The notes under the pieces: generated by a model
The model's database searches: none
Told to the model about the DNA's origin: nothing
Seen by the model: only the letters and a program-made list of their open reading frames with translations
Translations under genes and position numbers: made by a program
Shown: piece by piece, positions 51,342 through 59,981 of the stretch
Layout: each line of letters opens with the position of its first letter
Numbering within the stretch: position 1 is the stretch's first letter
Source of the DNA: Kordiimonas pumila
GTDB lineage: Bacteria; Pseudomonadota; Alphaproteobacteria; Sphingomonadales; Kordiimonadaceae
Reading direction: 5' to 3'
Assembly: GCF_015240255.1 (NCBI RefSeq)
Contig: NZ_CP061205.1
Coordinates: forward strand, 62,001 to 126,000
Length of the DNA stretch: 64,000 nucleotides

Positions 51342-52840
51342 TAAAAAATTCCTTTAAGATCAGACTGCTCAAGTGCTTGAGCATCAGCGGGAAGCAAATA
51401 TGACAGACTAGCAATGTCCAGTTCTTCAAGATGCGCGGCATACCAGAGAAAGTCTTGTTGCGATTTTACTGTTACTAGGCCTTCGGTAAGCAGTGTGAAT
51501 TTTGCGATATAATTTTCACGCACAAATGGATGCTTCCCATGTGGATGGGCATCCGCTACTGACAACTCTTCTTCAATAATAACACCGTCTTTAAGCCTTA
51601 TTATGACCCTGCCCCCAAAAGCTTTATCAGCGGGGTTTTCAGCATGATAGCGCCTAGTCCATAGGCTATCTTCTTCTGTACGTACACAATGCCACAAACG
51701 GATAGTTTCTGGCGAAATATGCCGTGCAGGTGGGTAGGACTTAATATGGTGCCACGTACCATCTTCCAGAGCGACAGCAAAAATATACATGATGGAGTGA
51801 TCAAGTGTTTCCCGGCTAGCAAGAGGGTCCATTTTTTCTGGATCAGCAGCGCCTGTACCAATCACATTATGGGTATGGTGGCTGGTATAGATAACAACCT
51901 CTTCAACATCAGATAAATTGGTGATTTTTTGCCGCATGGAAAATGCCAAATCAAGAAGCGCCTGACTTTGATACTCTGCCGAATAAGCTTTTGTATAGGT
52001 TTCCATAATCGCTCTAAGAGACTGACCTTTTTCCGGCAAAGACACAGTGTAGATAGCGTCTGGCCCGTCCAGCATATAAGCGATAAAGCTGTCTTCCCCT
52101 TCATAGATGGGGCTTGGGGCCTTTTCGCCGCGCATGGCACGATCAACAGCTTCAATGGCTAGCTTGCCTGCATGTGCGGGGGCAAATGCTTTCCAGCTTG
52201 AAATCATACCCTTACGAGATTGCCGTGTTGTGCAGCACACATGAAGTGTCTGCTGCACGGCCTGATAAATAGTTTCCTGATCAAGTTCCAATAAAGCACC
52301 AAGCCCAACTGCAATTGCAGGCCCTAAATGGGCAATATGATCAATCTTGTGTTTGTGCAGACATATGGCTTTTACAAGCGCAACATGAACTTCATATGAG
52401 ACAGCAATGGCCTTCATCAAATCACTACCTGACCGCCCGCATTGTTGGGCTACTGCCAGCAAGGCTGGAATACAATCTGCCGGGTGTGCATAGTCTGCTG
52501 CTAAAAATGTATCGTGATAATCAAGTTCCCGAACAGCCACCCCGTTTGCCCATGCAGCCCATTCAGCATCAACACGGACATCAGAGCCACAACCCAGCAA
52601 GCCTGCACCGTTAGCGCGGGGGTGAGCAAGAGCTTGTGCTCGAGCAGCCACGACAGGCGGCCTATTAAGAGATGCAATGCCAACCGCTGTATTATCAATG
52701 AGCCGATTAATCACCATTTCTCTAACATCCGCATCTAGCTTTGGCACATCTACGCCAAGAGCAGCCATCTTCCACGCAAGCTGTTCCTGTTTTTCAAGAG
52801 GGCGTGTTGATGGCCAAACAGTGACCGTATGCAATTTCAT
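51341..52840 (-). CDS. prpD: MmgE/PrpD-family protein (2-methylcitrate dehydratase-like)
   Basis: A 499-residue MmgE/PrpD-fold enzyme: NRLIDNTAVGIASLNRPPV near the N-terminus, ELDYHDTFLAADYAHPADCIPALLA containing the conserved DYHDT and HP residues, RKGMISSWKAFAPAHAG, and HPFVRENYIAKF near the C-terminus. PrpD removes water from 2-methylcitrate; related enzymes decarboxylate aconitate or epimerise iminodisuccinate. The tandem arrangement with PrpB favours the dehydratase role. No methylcitrate synthase (PrpC) is in this operon or window, so the tricarboxylate may come from outside rather than from propionyl-CoA. Overlaps the aldolase gene by 4 bases. Confidence 0.87.
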   Translation of the reverse strand: MKLHTVTVWPSTRPLEKQEQLAWKMAALGVDVPKLDADVREMVINRLIDNTAVGIASLNRPPVVAARAQALAHPRANGAGLLGCGSDVRVDAEWAAWANGVAVRELDYHDTFLAADYAHPADCIPALLAVAQQCGRSGSDLMKAIAVSYEVHVALVKAICLHKHKIDHIAHLGPAIAVGLGALLELDQETIYQAVQQTLHVCCTTRQSRKGMISSWKAFAPAHAGKLAIEAVDRAMRGEKAPSPIYEGEDSFIAYMLDGPDAIYTVSLPEKGQSLRAIMETYTKAYSAEYQSQALLDLAFSMRQKITNLSDVEEVVIYTSHHTHNVIGTGAADPEKMDPLASRETLDHSIMYIFAVALEDGTWHHIKSYPPARHISPETIRLWHCVRTEEDSLWTRRYHAENPADKAFGGRVIIRLKDGVIIEEELSVADAHPHGKHPFVRENYIAKFTLLTEGLVTVKSQQDFLWYAAHLEELDIASLSYLLPADAQALEQSDLKGIF

Positions 52841-53574
52841 ATATATTCCCCTGAAAGGCTCTGGCGTGCAGCACTTAAACTTGTTTCAAGGCCCATCTTC
52901 AAAGACCCCATTTCGTCAGCAACAACCACAATATCTGCGCCAAGCTGTACCGCATATACTTGCTCCTTTGCACTCCATGCAGGCCAAACAAAGAGCTTGC
53001 CTTCCTGTTTCGCAGCCTGTGCAATTTTTGCGATGTCCGCAAAATCCTGATCTGATTGCATGTATGCACCACGCCCCAATGAAAGCGCCAAGTCAGTTGG
53101 ACCAACAAACAGGCCATCCACTGTTGCCAATCCTGCAATCGCTTCTACGTCAGCAAGCGCCCCTGCCGTTTCGATCATGACCAAGCATTTTGTCTCAGTA
53201 TTTTGACTATGGTAGAAATCTGCATCTGCACGTGCATAATTAAAAACCCGACCACCAGAGGCACCTCTTTTGCCAAGCACAGGATATTTTGCATAAGCAG
53301 AAACTCTTTTTGCATGAGCAAAATCCTGCACTTGAGGAATAACAATGCCGTCAGCACCTCTATCTAAACTTTCCATCACAAATCTGGCTTCAGGGGCAGC
53401 TGTTTTAAGAAAAGGGCTAATACCGTGTGCTTTTGTTAAACCAACCAATGCTTCAAGCGCGCTTGGGTCCATAATACCATGTTCAAGATCAAAAACAGCG
53501 AGATCAATGTCCATAGTGCTTGCCATCTCAACCATGGCAACATTTGTAGTTGTTAACCAGATCGCTTTTTTCAT
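52837..53574 (-). CDS. HpcH/HpaI-family aldolase
   Basis: A 245-residue class II (metal) aldolase of the HpcH/HpaI family, close to the usual 250-260 length. Motifs: FDLEHGIMD, GADGIVIPQVQ, CLVMIETAGAL with the metal-binding Glu, and VDGLFVGPTDLALSLG. Relatives split 4-hydroxy-2-oxo acids into pyruvate plus an aldehyde. An aldehyde product would fit the ALDH and Fe-ADH in the same operon. The usual catalytic His of the N-terminal region is replaced in part (VFDLEHG retained), so substrate range cannot be set. Four-base overlaps on both sides show tight coupling. Confidence 0.85.
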   Translation of the reverse strand: MKKAIWLTTTNVAMVEMASTMDIDLAVFDLEHGIMDPSALEALVGLTKAHGISPFLKTAAPEARFVMESLDRGADGIVIPQVQDFAHAKRVSAYAKYPVLGKRGASGGRVFNYARADADFYHSQNTETKCLVMIETAGALADVEAIAGLATVDGLFVGPTDLALSLGRGAYMQSDQDFADIAKIAQAAKQEGKLFVWPAWSAKEQVYAVQLGADIVVVADEMGSLKMGLETSLSAARQSLSGEYI

Positions 53575-55058
53575 GATGCACCTTTACTGATTTTATTACG
53601 GCCAGCGATACGTGTATTAGGGCTGATATTTTTGTAAGTTATTGTTGTAAGGTCTGCGGTATTAGCGCCCGGGCTGATCACGGTGATGATGGCACTTGCG
53701 AGAGCGCCAAAGTCGGCCCGGTAATGGACCGAGCTTTTAAGGGCGAGAACCCTTGCGTCAGCGGGTTCTACTCCCAGATGCCGGAACATGGCCTGATCTG
53801 CTGCCTGCTGCCGTGTGCTGGACAGCACAATCTGAACTGTGCCACAAGTGAGCAAGGCCGTGGGCCCAAGGCTAAACCTGCAGCCCAGATAAAAAGGCCC
53901 GGTACCGGTAAAAGAACCATCCCCAAGGGCTGTAACCGTCGCCTGTAGCTTTAAGGGTGTTTCACCAAACCCGTGCTGTGCGCCGATACTGACATCAAGG
54001 CTAGACCCTACACCAGCCGCATGAGCCTGTGCGCAGGTTTGAGCATCTGCGACAACACCCACGACTGTACCCGGTATCGCGGCTTCAATAAGGGCTTTGA
54101 GAAGGCCGACAGTATCGCCTGTGCCACCACAGCCGGGGTTATCCTGTGTATCGATCAGAAGCACTGGCCCTTTGGGGTTCGCTGCAAGCTGCTGCCTGCA
54201 AGCGCTTATTGCCGCGTCCGGTGTCAGGAGCTTTTCCCGAAAGCGCCCTTCAAGCTGCAGCATAGCCTGATATAACTGTTTGCCGCTGGCAGCGGCACAA
54301 GGGCCATAGCTGATAATGCTAGGCCCACACTCTGCAACATCGGCAAGGGGAAAACCGGTTGCCAGTTCAACACTACCACCCCAGCGCTCAATCTCCTCGA
54401 TCTGGCGGATGATCTCTGCCATTGGGCTATCGAGGGTGGACTGTGTGCCCATGGGTAACAGGAAAGGAAGCTGCTTCAAGCTGCTTTCCTGCCTGCCTGA
54501 CAAAAGCAGGCGCTTGAGACGCAGCCCAGCGCGCCCGCCTGTCTCTGCCATATCTACATGGGGGTATGTTCGATACACAACAAGCGCATCTGTAGCCTCT
54601 ACCATTTGGGGGGAAACATTGGCATGCATATCAAGGCTGGCAACGATAAGCACTTTAGGTCCAACCAGCACCCGCACCCGGCGCAGCAGGTCACCATCTG
54701 CGTCTGGTGTACCGGTTGCCACCATAGCACCGTGCAGGTCAAGATACACCGCATCCACCGGCCCTGCAGCTTTGAGACGGGAGAGGATTTCCTCTGTGAT
54801 CGTCGCATAGGCGGCGGCTGCAACCGGCCCTGACGGTCCTGCTGAACACCACACGCCCGGTACCAGGTCCCAGCCTTCAGCCTCGGCAACGGCAATGAAC
54901 CCTGCAACCGGCAGATTAATACCTCGCGTTCCCGTAATAACACCCGTACCCTGCAGCAACCCCGGCCACGCATCCGCTGCCTCAAAGGCACCGTATAACG
55001 TCTCAGTCCCTAAAAACGTGTTCGTCTCATGCTGAATGCCCGACACATATACTCGCAT
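53571..55058 (-). CDS. M81-family metallopeptidase (MlrC-like)
   Basis: A 495-residue M81/MlrC protein: N-terminal DUF1485 domain with GIQHETNTF, YLDLHGAM and VASLDMHANVSP (zinc ligand region), YRTYPHVDMAETG, and a C-terminal MlrC_C domain with LLIDTQDNPGCGGTGDT. MlrC hydrolyses the linear tetrapeptide step in microcystin breakdown; most family members have unknown amide substrates. No mlrA or mlrB partner is present, so microcystin itself is unlikely. GC-rich (58-63 % in sampled rows) between two lower-GC genes, which suggests a separate origin. Six bases after the nitrilase-type gene. Confidence 0.9.
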   Translation of the reverse strand: MRVYVSGIQHETNTFLGTETLYGAFEAADAWPGLLQGTGVITGTRGINLPVAGFIAVAEAEGWDLVPGVWCSAGPSGPVAAAAYATITEEILSRLKAAGPVDAVYLDLHGAMVATGTPDADGDLLRRVRVLVGPKVLIVASLDMHANVSPQMVEATDALVVYRTYPHVDMAETGGRAGLRLKRLLLSGRQESSLKQLPFLLPMGTQSTLDSPMAEIIRQIEEIERWGGSVELATGFPLADVAECGPSIISYGPCAAASGKQLYQAMLQLEGRFREKLLTPDAAISACRQQLAANPKGPVLLIDTQDNPGCGGTGDTVGLLKALIEAAIPGTVVGVVADAQTCAQAHAAGVGSSLDVSIGAQHGFGETPLKLQATVTALGDGSFTGTGPFYLGCRFSLGPTALLTCGTVQIVLSSTRQQAADQAMFRHLGVEPADARVLALKSSVHYRADFGALASAIITVISPGANTADLTTITYKNISPNTRIAGRNKISKGAS

Positions 55059-55064
55059 CTTATC

Positions 55065-55931
55065 CTACCTGCTGGCCTGAGGAGTAGCAGGCCGGCCTAT
55101 AGCTGGTGCTTCAAAATCCCTATCGTGGTTCAAGCTCATGATCCGTGACCGCGCAGCTGCTACAGCCTCTAAATCCAGTGTTGCGGTAATCACGCCTGCC
55201 TCTGTCACGGCCTCGGCCAAAATCTCGCCCCAAGGAGCTATAATAAGTGAGTGTCCATAGCTTTGACGCGCACCGTAAGGATTACCATACTGGGCAGGAG
55301 CGATGACAAAACACCCAGTTTCAATAGCTCGGGCACGCAGTAAAGTGTTCCAGTGCCCAGCTTCACCTGTAGCTTGCATGAAGGCCGCTGGCACACTGAG
55401 AAGAGTAGCGCCTGCCTTAGCAAGCGAGCGATACAAATATGGAAACCGGACATCGTAGCAAATGCTCATACCCAAAAAGCCCCACGGCAAGGCTGCTAAG
55501 CAGGCCTTTTCTCCAGGCTTATAAAGAGCGGACTCATTGCTGCCACGCACCCCATCCACATTGGCATCAAACATATGAATTTTATCGTATGTGGCAACAA
55601 GCTGCCCGGCAGGCCCAACGACCGACGACCTGTTCACCATATTGTTATTACAATCTCTCATGGTGAGAGAGCCAATAAGCAACCAGACACCATGATGCTT
55701 AGCTTTAGTGACTAAATGCTGAAAAGCCCTATGCTCTGAGGCTGGTTTAGCATGGGCTTTCATTGCCTCTTTATCACCGCTTAAAAACTCGCACGCTTCT
55801 GGCAAGGCAATAAATTCTGCCCCCTTGCTAACCGCCTCAGCGATCAGCAGATCAATTTCTTTCAAGTTTGCAGTCAGGTTATCTGTCGCACAGTTTTGCA
55901 CACAGGCAACATTTAGGGTTGCAGACATCAA
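55065..55931 (-). CDS. Carbon-nitrogen hydrolase (nitrilase superfamily, Nit/omega-amidase type)
   Basis: A 288-residue nitrilase-fold amidase with all catalytic residues: Glu45 in ALPEACEF, Lys117 in YDKIHMFD and Cys158 in ICYDVRFPYLYR. The YDKIHMFD/CYDVRFP combination is typical of the NIT1/deaminated-glutathione amidase and omega-amidase branch, which acts on dicarboxylic monoamides. In this operon it could free a carboxylate from an amide or remove a gamma-glutamyl tag. Overlaps the ABC ATPase gene by 4 bases (ATGA). Confidence 0.9.
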   Translation of the reverse strand: MMSATLNVACVQNCATDNLTANLKEIDLLIAEAVSKGAEFIALPEACEFLSGDKEAMKAHAKPASEHRAFQHLVTKAKHHGVWLLIGSLTMRDCNNNMVNRSSVVGPAGQLVATYDKIHMFDANVDGVRGSNESALYKPGEKACLAALPWGFLGMSICYDVRFPYLYRSLAKAGATLLSVPAAFMQATGEAGHWNTLLRARAIETGCFVIAPAQYGNPYGARQSYGHSLIIAPWGEILAEAVTEAGVITATLDLEAVAAARSRIMSLNHDRDFEAPAIGRPATPQASR

Positions 55932-57016
55932 ACACCTATCTCTACCGGGAACGAAATACAGTGTGCCGATGAAAAGCTAATCTGAATTTCCGCCACATCC
56001 AGATTAGCTTCTGTTTCCATACGGATCTCACCTGCGTCAATGGCAAGCATATATTGGAAACGAGCACCAAGGTAATCACGGTCTTTAATTGAAACATTCA
56101 GGAGATTATCATGCTCAGGCTTTCCTGAAGCTGACACTACATGGATATTCTCAGGTCGGAGTGCTACTTGCACTTTTTGCCCTTTTTTCAGTGGCTTGCG
56201 GGCAATTGTTTTAATAACCTGCCCCCCATTAAGCGTGACAGATACATTTGTTCCCTCACACGCCTGTACAACACCCTCAAGAAAATTACTGGCACCAATG
56301 AAGTCTGCTACAAAGGGGCTTGCCGGGTTTTTATATATCTCTTCTGGTGTTCCAATCTGGATAAGGTTGCCACCCTGCATAACCGCAATCCGGTCACTGA
56401 GAGACAAGGCCTCCACCTGATCATGGGTCACATAGATTGTTGTAAACCCAAGCCTGTTTTGCAACTCTTTCAACCAGTGCCGAGCCTTAATACGCAGTTT
56501 GGCATCAAGGTTAGAAAGAGGTTCATCGAGCAGCATAAGCCGGGGTTCATAGACAAGGGTTCGAGCCAGAGCCACACGCTGTTGCTGACCACCAGAAAGT
56601 TCATGCGGAAACCGGTCTACGTAGTCTTGCATTTCCACGAGGTCGAGGGCCTCCATGATGCGCTTCTTACGTTCGTTCGAAGGGACATTCCTAATTTCCA
56701 GCGGGAATGCCAAATTTTTACCCACTGACATATGCGGCCACAGTGCATAAGACTGAAAAACCAACCCGCAGTTTCTTTTCTCAGGCTCTACAAGCACGTT
56801 GCTTGCGCTATCGTAAAAGACCTCATCATCCACACTGATCTTGCCTGATGTTGGCGTATCGAGGCCTGCTACTGCAAAAAGTGTCGTTGATTTTCCACAA
56901 CCTGATGGACCAAGAAGGGTAAGGAACTCCCCATCCTGAACTGTGATGCTCACATTATCAACGGCTTTTACATCGCCAAAATGTTTACACAGATTTTCAA
57001 TAACGAGCTTACCCAT
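55928..57016 (-). CDS. ABC importer ATPase, FbpC/PotA type
   Basis: A 362-residue importer ATPase. Walker A GPSGCGKST, Q-loop FQSYALWPHM, signature LSGGQQQR, Walker B LMLLDEPLSNLD, switch His VTHDQVEALSL, plus a C-terminal TOBE domain (about 280-362). It powers the fused permease whose gene it overlaps by 8 bases. This subfamily serves ferric iron, polyamines, or phosphonates. TOBE and length fit FbpC. Confidence 0.93.
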   Translation of the reverse strand: MGKLVIENLCKHFGDVKAVDNVSITVQDGEFLTLLGPSGCGKSTTLFAVAGLDTPTSGKISVDDEVFYDSASNVLVEPEKRNCGLVFQSYALWPHMSVGKNLAFPLEIRNVPSNERKKRIMEALDLVEMQDYVDRFPHELSGGQQQRVALARTLVYEPRLMLLDEPLSNLDAKLRIKARHWLKELQNRLGFTTIYVTHDQVEALSLSDRIAVMQGGNLIQIGTPEEIYKNPASPFVADFIGASNFLEGVVQACEGTNVSVTLNGGQVIKTIARKPLKKGQKVQVALRPENIHVVSASGKPEHDNLLNVSIKDRDYLGARFQYMLAIDAGEIRMETEANLDVAEIQISFSSAHCISFPVEIGV

Positions 57017-58730
57017 AAGCTTTCACTCCCAACATTTTGCGGGCAAAGGTTACAAACCCAATTGTAATTATTATTTGAAGAACCGCGAGCGCCGAGACCG
57101 GCCCCGTGTCACCGTTAACCCAGAATTGCAACATAGTTGTTCCGATGATTTCACTGCCTGAAGAGAACAGGAATGCAGCTGACGCATATTCCTTGAGGAA
57201 GGAAAGGAACAACATAACATAGGCACCAAACAGAGCTGGCTTTAAGAGAGGCAACACAACTTTTCTTACTGTGGTCCACCAATCAGCACCAATACTGCGT
57301 GCACTTTGGTCCAGATCTTTTGAAAGCTGCATCAAAGCAGGCGATATGGCCCCAAAAGCGGTTGGTATTGTCCGCATGGTAAAGGCAAGTATCAAAATCC
57401 AGATTGTCCCGTGCAATGGATCGAGGAACGGGAACAACAGCATACCCCAAAAGAAACCAATCCCTGCAACAATACCAGGAACAGCCCTTGGATAAAGGGC
57501 CACAAACTCGAGACCTTTTCTAAACTTGAAACCAGAACGGTGAATAACAACCGTCAATAGCCCAACAAATAGGACTGCAATTGCAGCACCTACCGAAGCA
57601 ACGATCAAACTATTGCTGATGGAACGTTTGTAAGCGTCATATTCAAATATGAGAGCAAAATTATCAGTCGTGAGTAATTCCCAAGGCGAAAGCAGTGGTG
57701 TTAGAAATGTTGTAACCGACCTAAGACCAAGCCCCCCAACTGTGACAAACAGCGTGAAGAAGAAATAAACACACAGCACACCCGCCACTACATATTTGTA
57801 TTTGCCCAGATTGAAGAGCTTCGGACGCGTTGCCTTGCCTTTTACTGTTACAAACCGACCCGCATTTTTTAGGAGTTTGTTTTGGAAAAAAATAAGAATG
57901 CTAATAAGAACCAGCAGGAAAAAAGCCGCTGCACCAATCAATCCATAATCGGGGCTAGAACCACTATATCCTTCAAGATACAGAAAGGTTGTAAAAAAGT
58001 CTTTTCCAACAGGTGAGCCAAGAATAAGCGGCACAGATAGCATTTCAAGGCAACCGATGAAGTTTAACATGGCTGAATAAATAATTGCGGGTCGCATTAG
58101 AGGGATTGTGACCCGCCTAAGAACCGTGAAAGGTCCTGCTCCAATTGTTCGTGCAGCGTCTTCAAGCGAGGCATCAGCACGTGCAACAGAAGAGGCGCAA
58201 AAAAGGTGAACCATTGGGGCCTGAGCCGCGCCCGCAACCAGTGCCATACCTGCGATTGAATAAAGATTCCAAGGATCTGTGCCAATCAGGCCTTTCACAA
58301 GAAGGGTTACATATCCAGATGGCCCATACATAATGAACCACCCAAATGCGAGCACCAGATGCGAAATATACATAGGCCACAAAACAACTTCACCAAAAAC
58401 ACGCTTAAACGGCAGGTTGGTTCTGCCAATAAAGACAGCTGTAGTGATGCCCACTATACCCGCAATGATAGTCGTAACTGTTGACAACAGCACAGAGTTC
58501 CATAGGGCTTCGTAAAACTTGGGGTTGGAAAATAGCCTAGTAAAATTGGCAAACGTAAATACAGCTGCATCATCATAGATCGGCTTGCTTAAAAGAGATT
58601 GATACAATATCGGTATCAGAGGCATTGCCACGAGAATAACGGTCACAGCAGCTACAGAATACTGGATTGCTTTAGCACGCGAAATTAAGGCAGCATTTGA
58701 GCCCCCCGCGTCAAGAGCAGGCATTGTCAT
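57009..58730 (-). CDS. ABC importer permease, two-domain FbpB/AfuB type
   Basis: A 573-residue fused permease with two binding-protein-dependent membrane domains and about 12 helices. Each half has an EAA loop: VARADASLEDAARTIGAGPFTVLRRVTIP in the first and LSKDLDQSARSIGADWWTTVRKVVLP in the second. Fused permeases of this size are typical of iron(III) (FbpB/SfuB) and 2-aminoethylphosphonate importers. The 52-bp gap to the binding-protein gene holds a hairpin. Confidence 0.92.
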   Translation of the reverse strand: MTMPALDAGGSNAALISRAKAIQYSVAAVTVILVAMPLIPILYQSLLSKPIYDDAAVFTFANFTRLFSNPKFYEALWNSVLLSTVTTIIAGIVGITTAVFIGRTNLPFKRVFGEVVLWPMYISHLVLAFGWFIMYGPSGYVTLLVKGLIGTDPWNLYSIAGMALVAGAAQAPMVHLFCASSVARADASLEDAARTIGAGPFTVLRRVTIPLMRPAIIYSAMLNFIGCLEMLSVPLILGSPVGKDFFTTFLYLEGYSGSSPDYGLIGAAAFFLLVLISILIFFQNKLLKNAGRFVTVKGKATRPKLFNLGKYKYVVAGVLCVYFFFTLFVTVGGLGLRSVTTFLTPLLSPWELLTTDNFALIFEYDAYKRSISNSLIVASVGAAIAVLFVGLLTVVIHRSGFKFRKGLEFVALYPRAVPGIVAGIGFFWGMLLFPFLDPLHGTIWILILAFTMRTIPTAFGAISPALMQLSKDLDQSARSIGADWWTTVRKVVLPLLKPALFGAYVMLFLSFLKEYASAAFLFSSGSEIIGTTMLQFWVNGDTGPVSALAVLQIIITIGFVTFARKMLGVKAYG

Positions 58731-58743
58731 TTTATGTCTCCCA

Positions 58744-58764
58744 ACCAGCCCTTAACGGGCTGGT
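58744..58764 (-). promoter_or_regulatory. Hairpin between binding-protein and permease genes
   Basis: ACCAGCCC (58744-58751) pairs perfectly with GGGCTGGT (58757-58764) around TTAAC. Without a U-tail it is likely a 3' stability or partial-termination element that keeps binding-protein mRNA more abundant than that of the rest of the operon, as in other ABC importers. Confidence 0.6.
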
Positions 58765-58782
58765 AAATAGTAATTAAGACAA

Positions 58783-59889
58783 TTAATCTTTGATACGATA
58801 CGCTTGTTTCCAGCGCGCTAAAAACTCATCACGGTGCTCATAAGCCTCTGGGTCATACGTTACATGGATAATGTTTTCTTCGCCAATCGCATCCACAATG
58901 TCCTGATACGAAACATAAGGCACTTCCCCATGCTTAATATCTGCCCTATAGGGTGTCAGTCCGCCCTTACCCACAGCAATTTGGCCTTCATGCGACAAAA
59001 TATAGTCTAGGAGCAACTTCGAGGAGTTCGGGCTTTTTGCAGCCTTGGTTACACCCATACCCCGATGAAATACCGGCGTACCGTCTTTTTCAAAGCTCCA
59101 ACCCATAATTTTGTTGCGGCCAGACTGGTCCATACGAGGAAAAACGGTAATTCCAGATACAAAATACCCCATTATATACTCGCCGCTCGTCACTTTTTCG
59201 ACCATAACCGCACCGCCGGATTCAGACTGTGTTACATCGCCCAAAGCATCCATGGTATTCCAAGCATTTGCACCCAAACTTTTCACGGTAGCCCAGTGAA
59301 TATCATACGCAAAAGAGTGCTTTAGTGCATTATAGGTAGTTACTTTATTGCGGAATTTTTCTGGGTTTTCTTTACCCATTTCTATAATGTCAGCCAGGCT
59401 TTCAGGCGCATCACCTTTCAGCAACAATTTATTATACACAATTACCATTGGATCTGCTGAAATTGTATAAAGCCCATCCTCTGGCATGCTCCAGGCTGGA
59501 AGGCTGCCTTTTTCTGGAGAACTATATGGCAATAACTCACCCTTATGGGCAAACCGTTCCCACCCATCAGGGGCACCTGTCACAATCATGTCGGCAGTAT
59601 TTTTTCCTACTGAAACCTCGGAATAATAGCGCTCAAAAACAGTGGAAGGCCCGAGATCAATACTTTCAATCTTAATCCAAGGATACATTGCATTAAAGCC
59701 CTCAATAATGAAGCGCCAGTTATATTCAGCAACATTGGAATATACCAAGATTCCGTCTTCTTTTTTAGAAGCCTCTACCCGAGCTTCATAAGCCTCATCG
59801 CCAGCAAAGCTAGCAGGCGCAACACCTGACAACAAAGACAAACAGCAAACACCTACAGACAAATAACGCGTCACATACTTAGATTTCAT
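58783..59889 (-). CDS. Periplasmic solute-binding protein, iron(III)/Fbp-like family
   Basis: A 368-residue exported binding protein of the ferric-iron/phosphonate class: signal peptide (about 8-30), DGILVYSNVAEYNWRFIIEGFNAMYPWIKIE at the N-lobe, NTADMIVTGAPDGWERF, and a GMGVTKAAKSPNSSKLLLDYILSHEGQ C-lobe segment. Classic FbpA Tyr-Tyr ligands are not obvious, so the ligand may be an organic acid or chelate rather than bare iron. The start at 59889 has AGGAG nine bases ahead; a TTG three codons earlier is possible. First gene of the 11-gene operon, with a GntR operator core 38-47 bp upstream. Confidence 0.88.
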   Translation of the reverse strand: MKSKYVTRYLSVGVCCLSLLSGVAPASFAGDEAYEARVEASKKEDGILVYSNVAEYNWRFIIEGFNAMYPWIKIESIDLGPSTVFERYYSEVSVGKNTADMIVTGAPDGWERFAHKGELLPYSSPEKGSLPAWSMPEDGLYTISADPMVIVYNKLLLKGDAPESLADIIEMGKENPEKFRNKVTTYNALKHSFAYDIHWATVKSLGANAWNTMDALGDVTQSESGGAVMVEKVTSGEYIMGYFVSGITVFPRMDQSGRNKIMGWSFEKDGTPVFHRGMGVTKAAKSPNSSKLLLDYILSHEGQIAVGKGGLTPYRADIKHGEVPYVSYQDIVDAIGEENIIHVTYDPEAYEHRDEFLARWKQAYRIKD

Positions 59890-59926
59890 TTCCCTCAACT
59901 CCTATGCAATTTTGTACCCGATAAAA

Positions 59927-59936
59927 TAGTAGCCAA
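59927..59936. promoter_or_regulatory. Candidate GntR operator ahead of the ABC/catabolic operon
   Basis: TAGTAGCCAA within AAAATAGTAGCCAATTTA, identical on the other strand to the core at 45707-45716. It lies 38 bp upstream of the binding-protein start, in the promoter of the 11-gene operon. Confidence 0.65.
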
Positions 59937-59981
59937 TTTATGCTTCTTAAGCAAGGCTTTTGTAGAATTAGGATTAACCCA

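Noticed and set aside
53571-55058. Microcystin degradation (mlr) cluster
   Set aside because: Only the MlrC-type protein is present. No MlrA-like membrane protease, MlrB or MlrD gene is nearby, and the gene order differs entirely.
46383-59889. Phosphonate (2-aminoethylphosphonate) uptake and degradation operon
   Set aside because: The importer type would fit, but the ICL-fold enzyme has the KRCGH lyase loop instead of the PEP-mutase loop, and no phosphonatase or transaminase gene is present.
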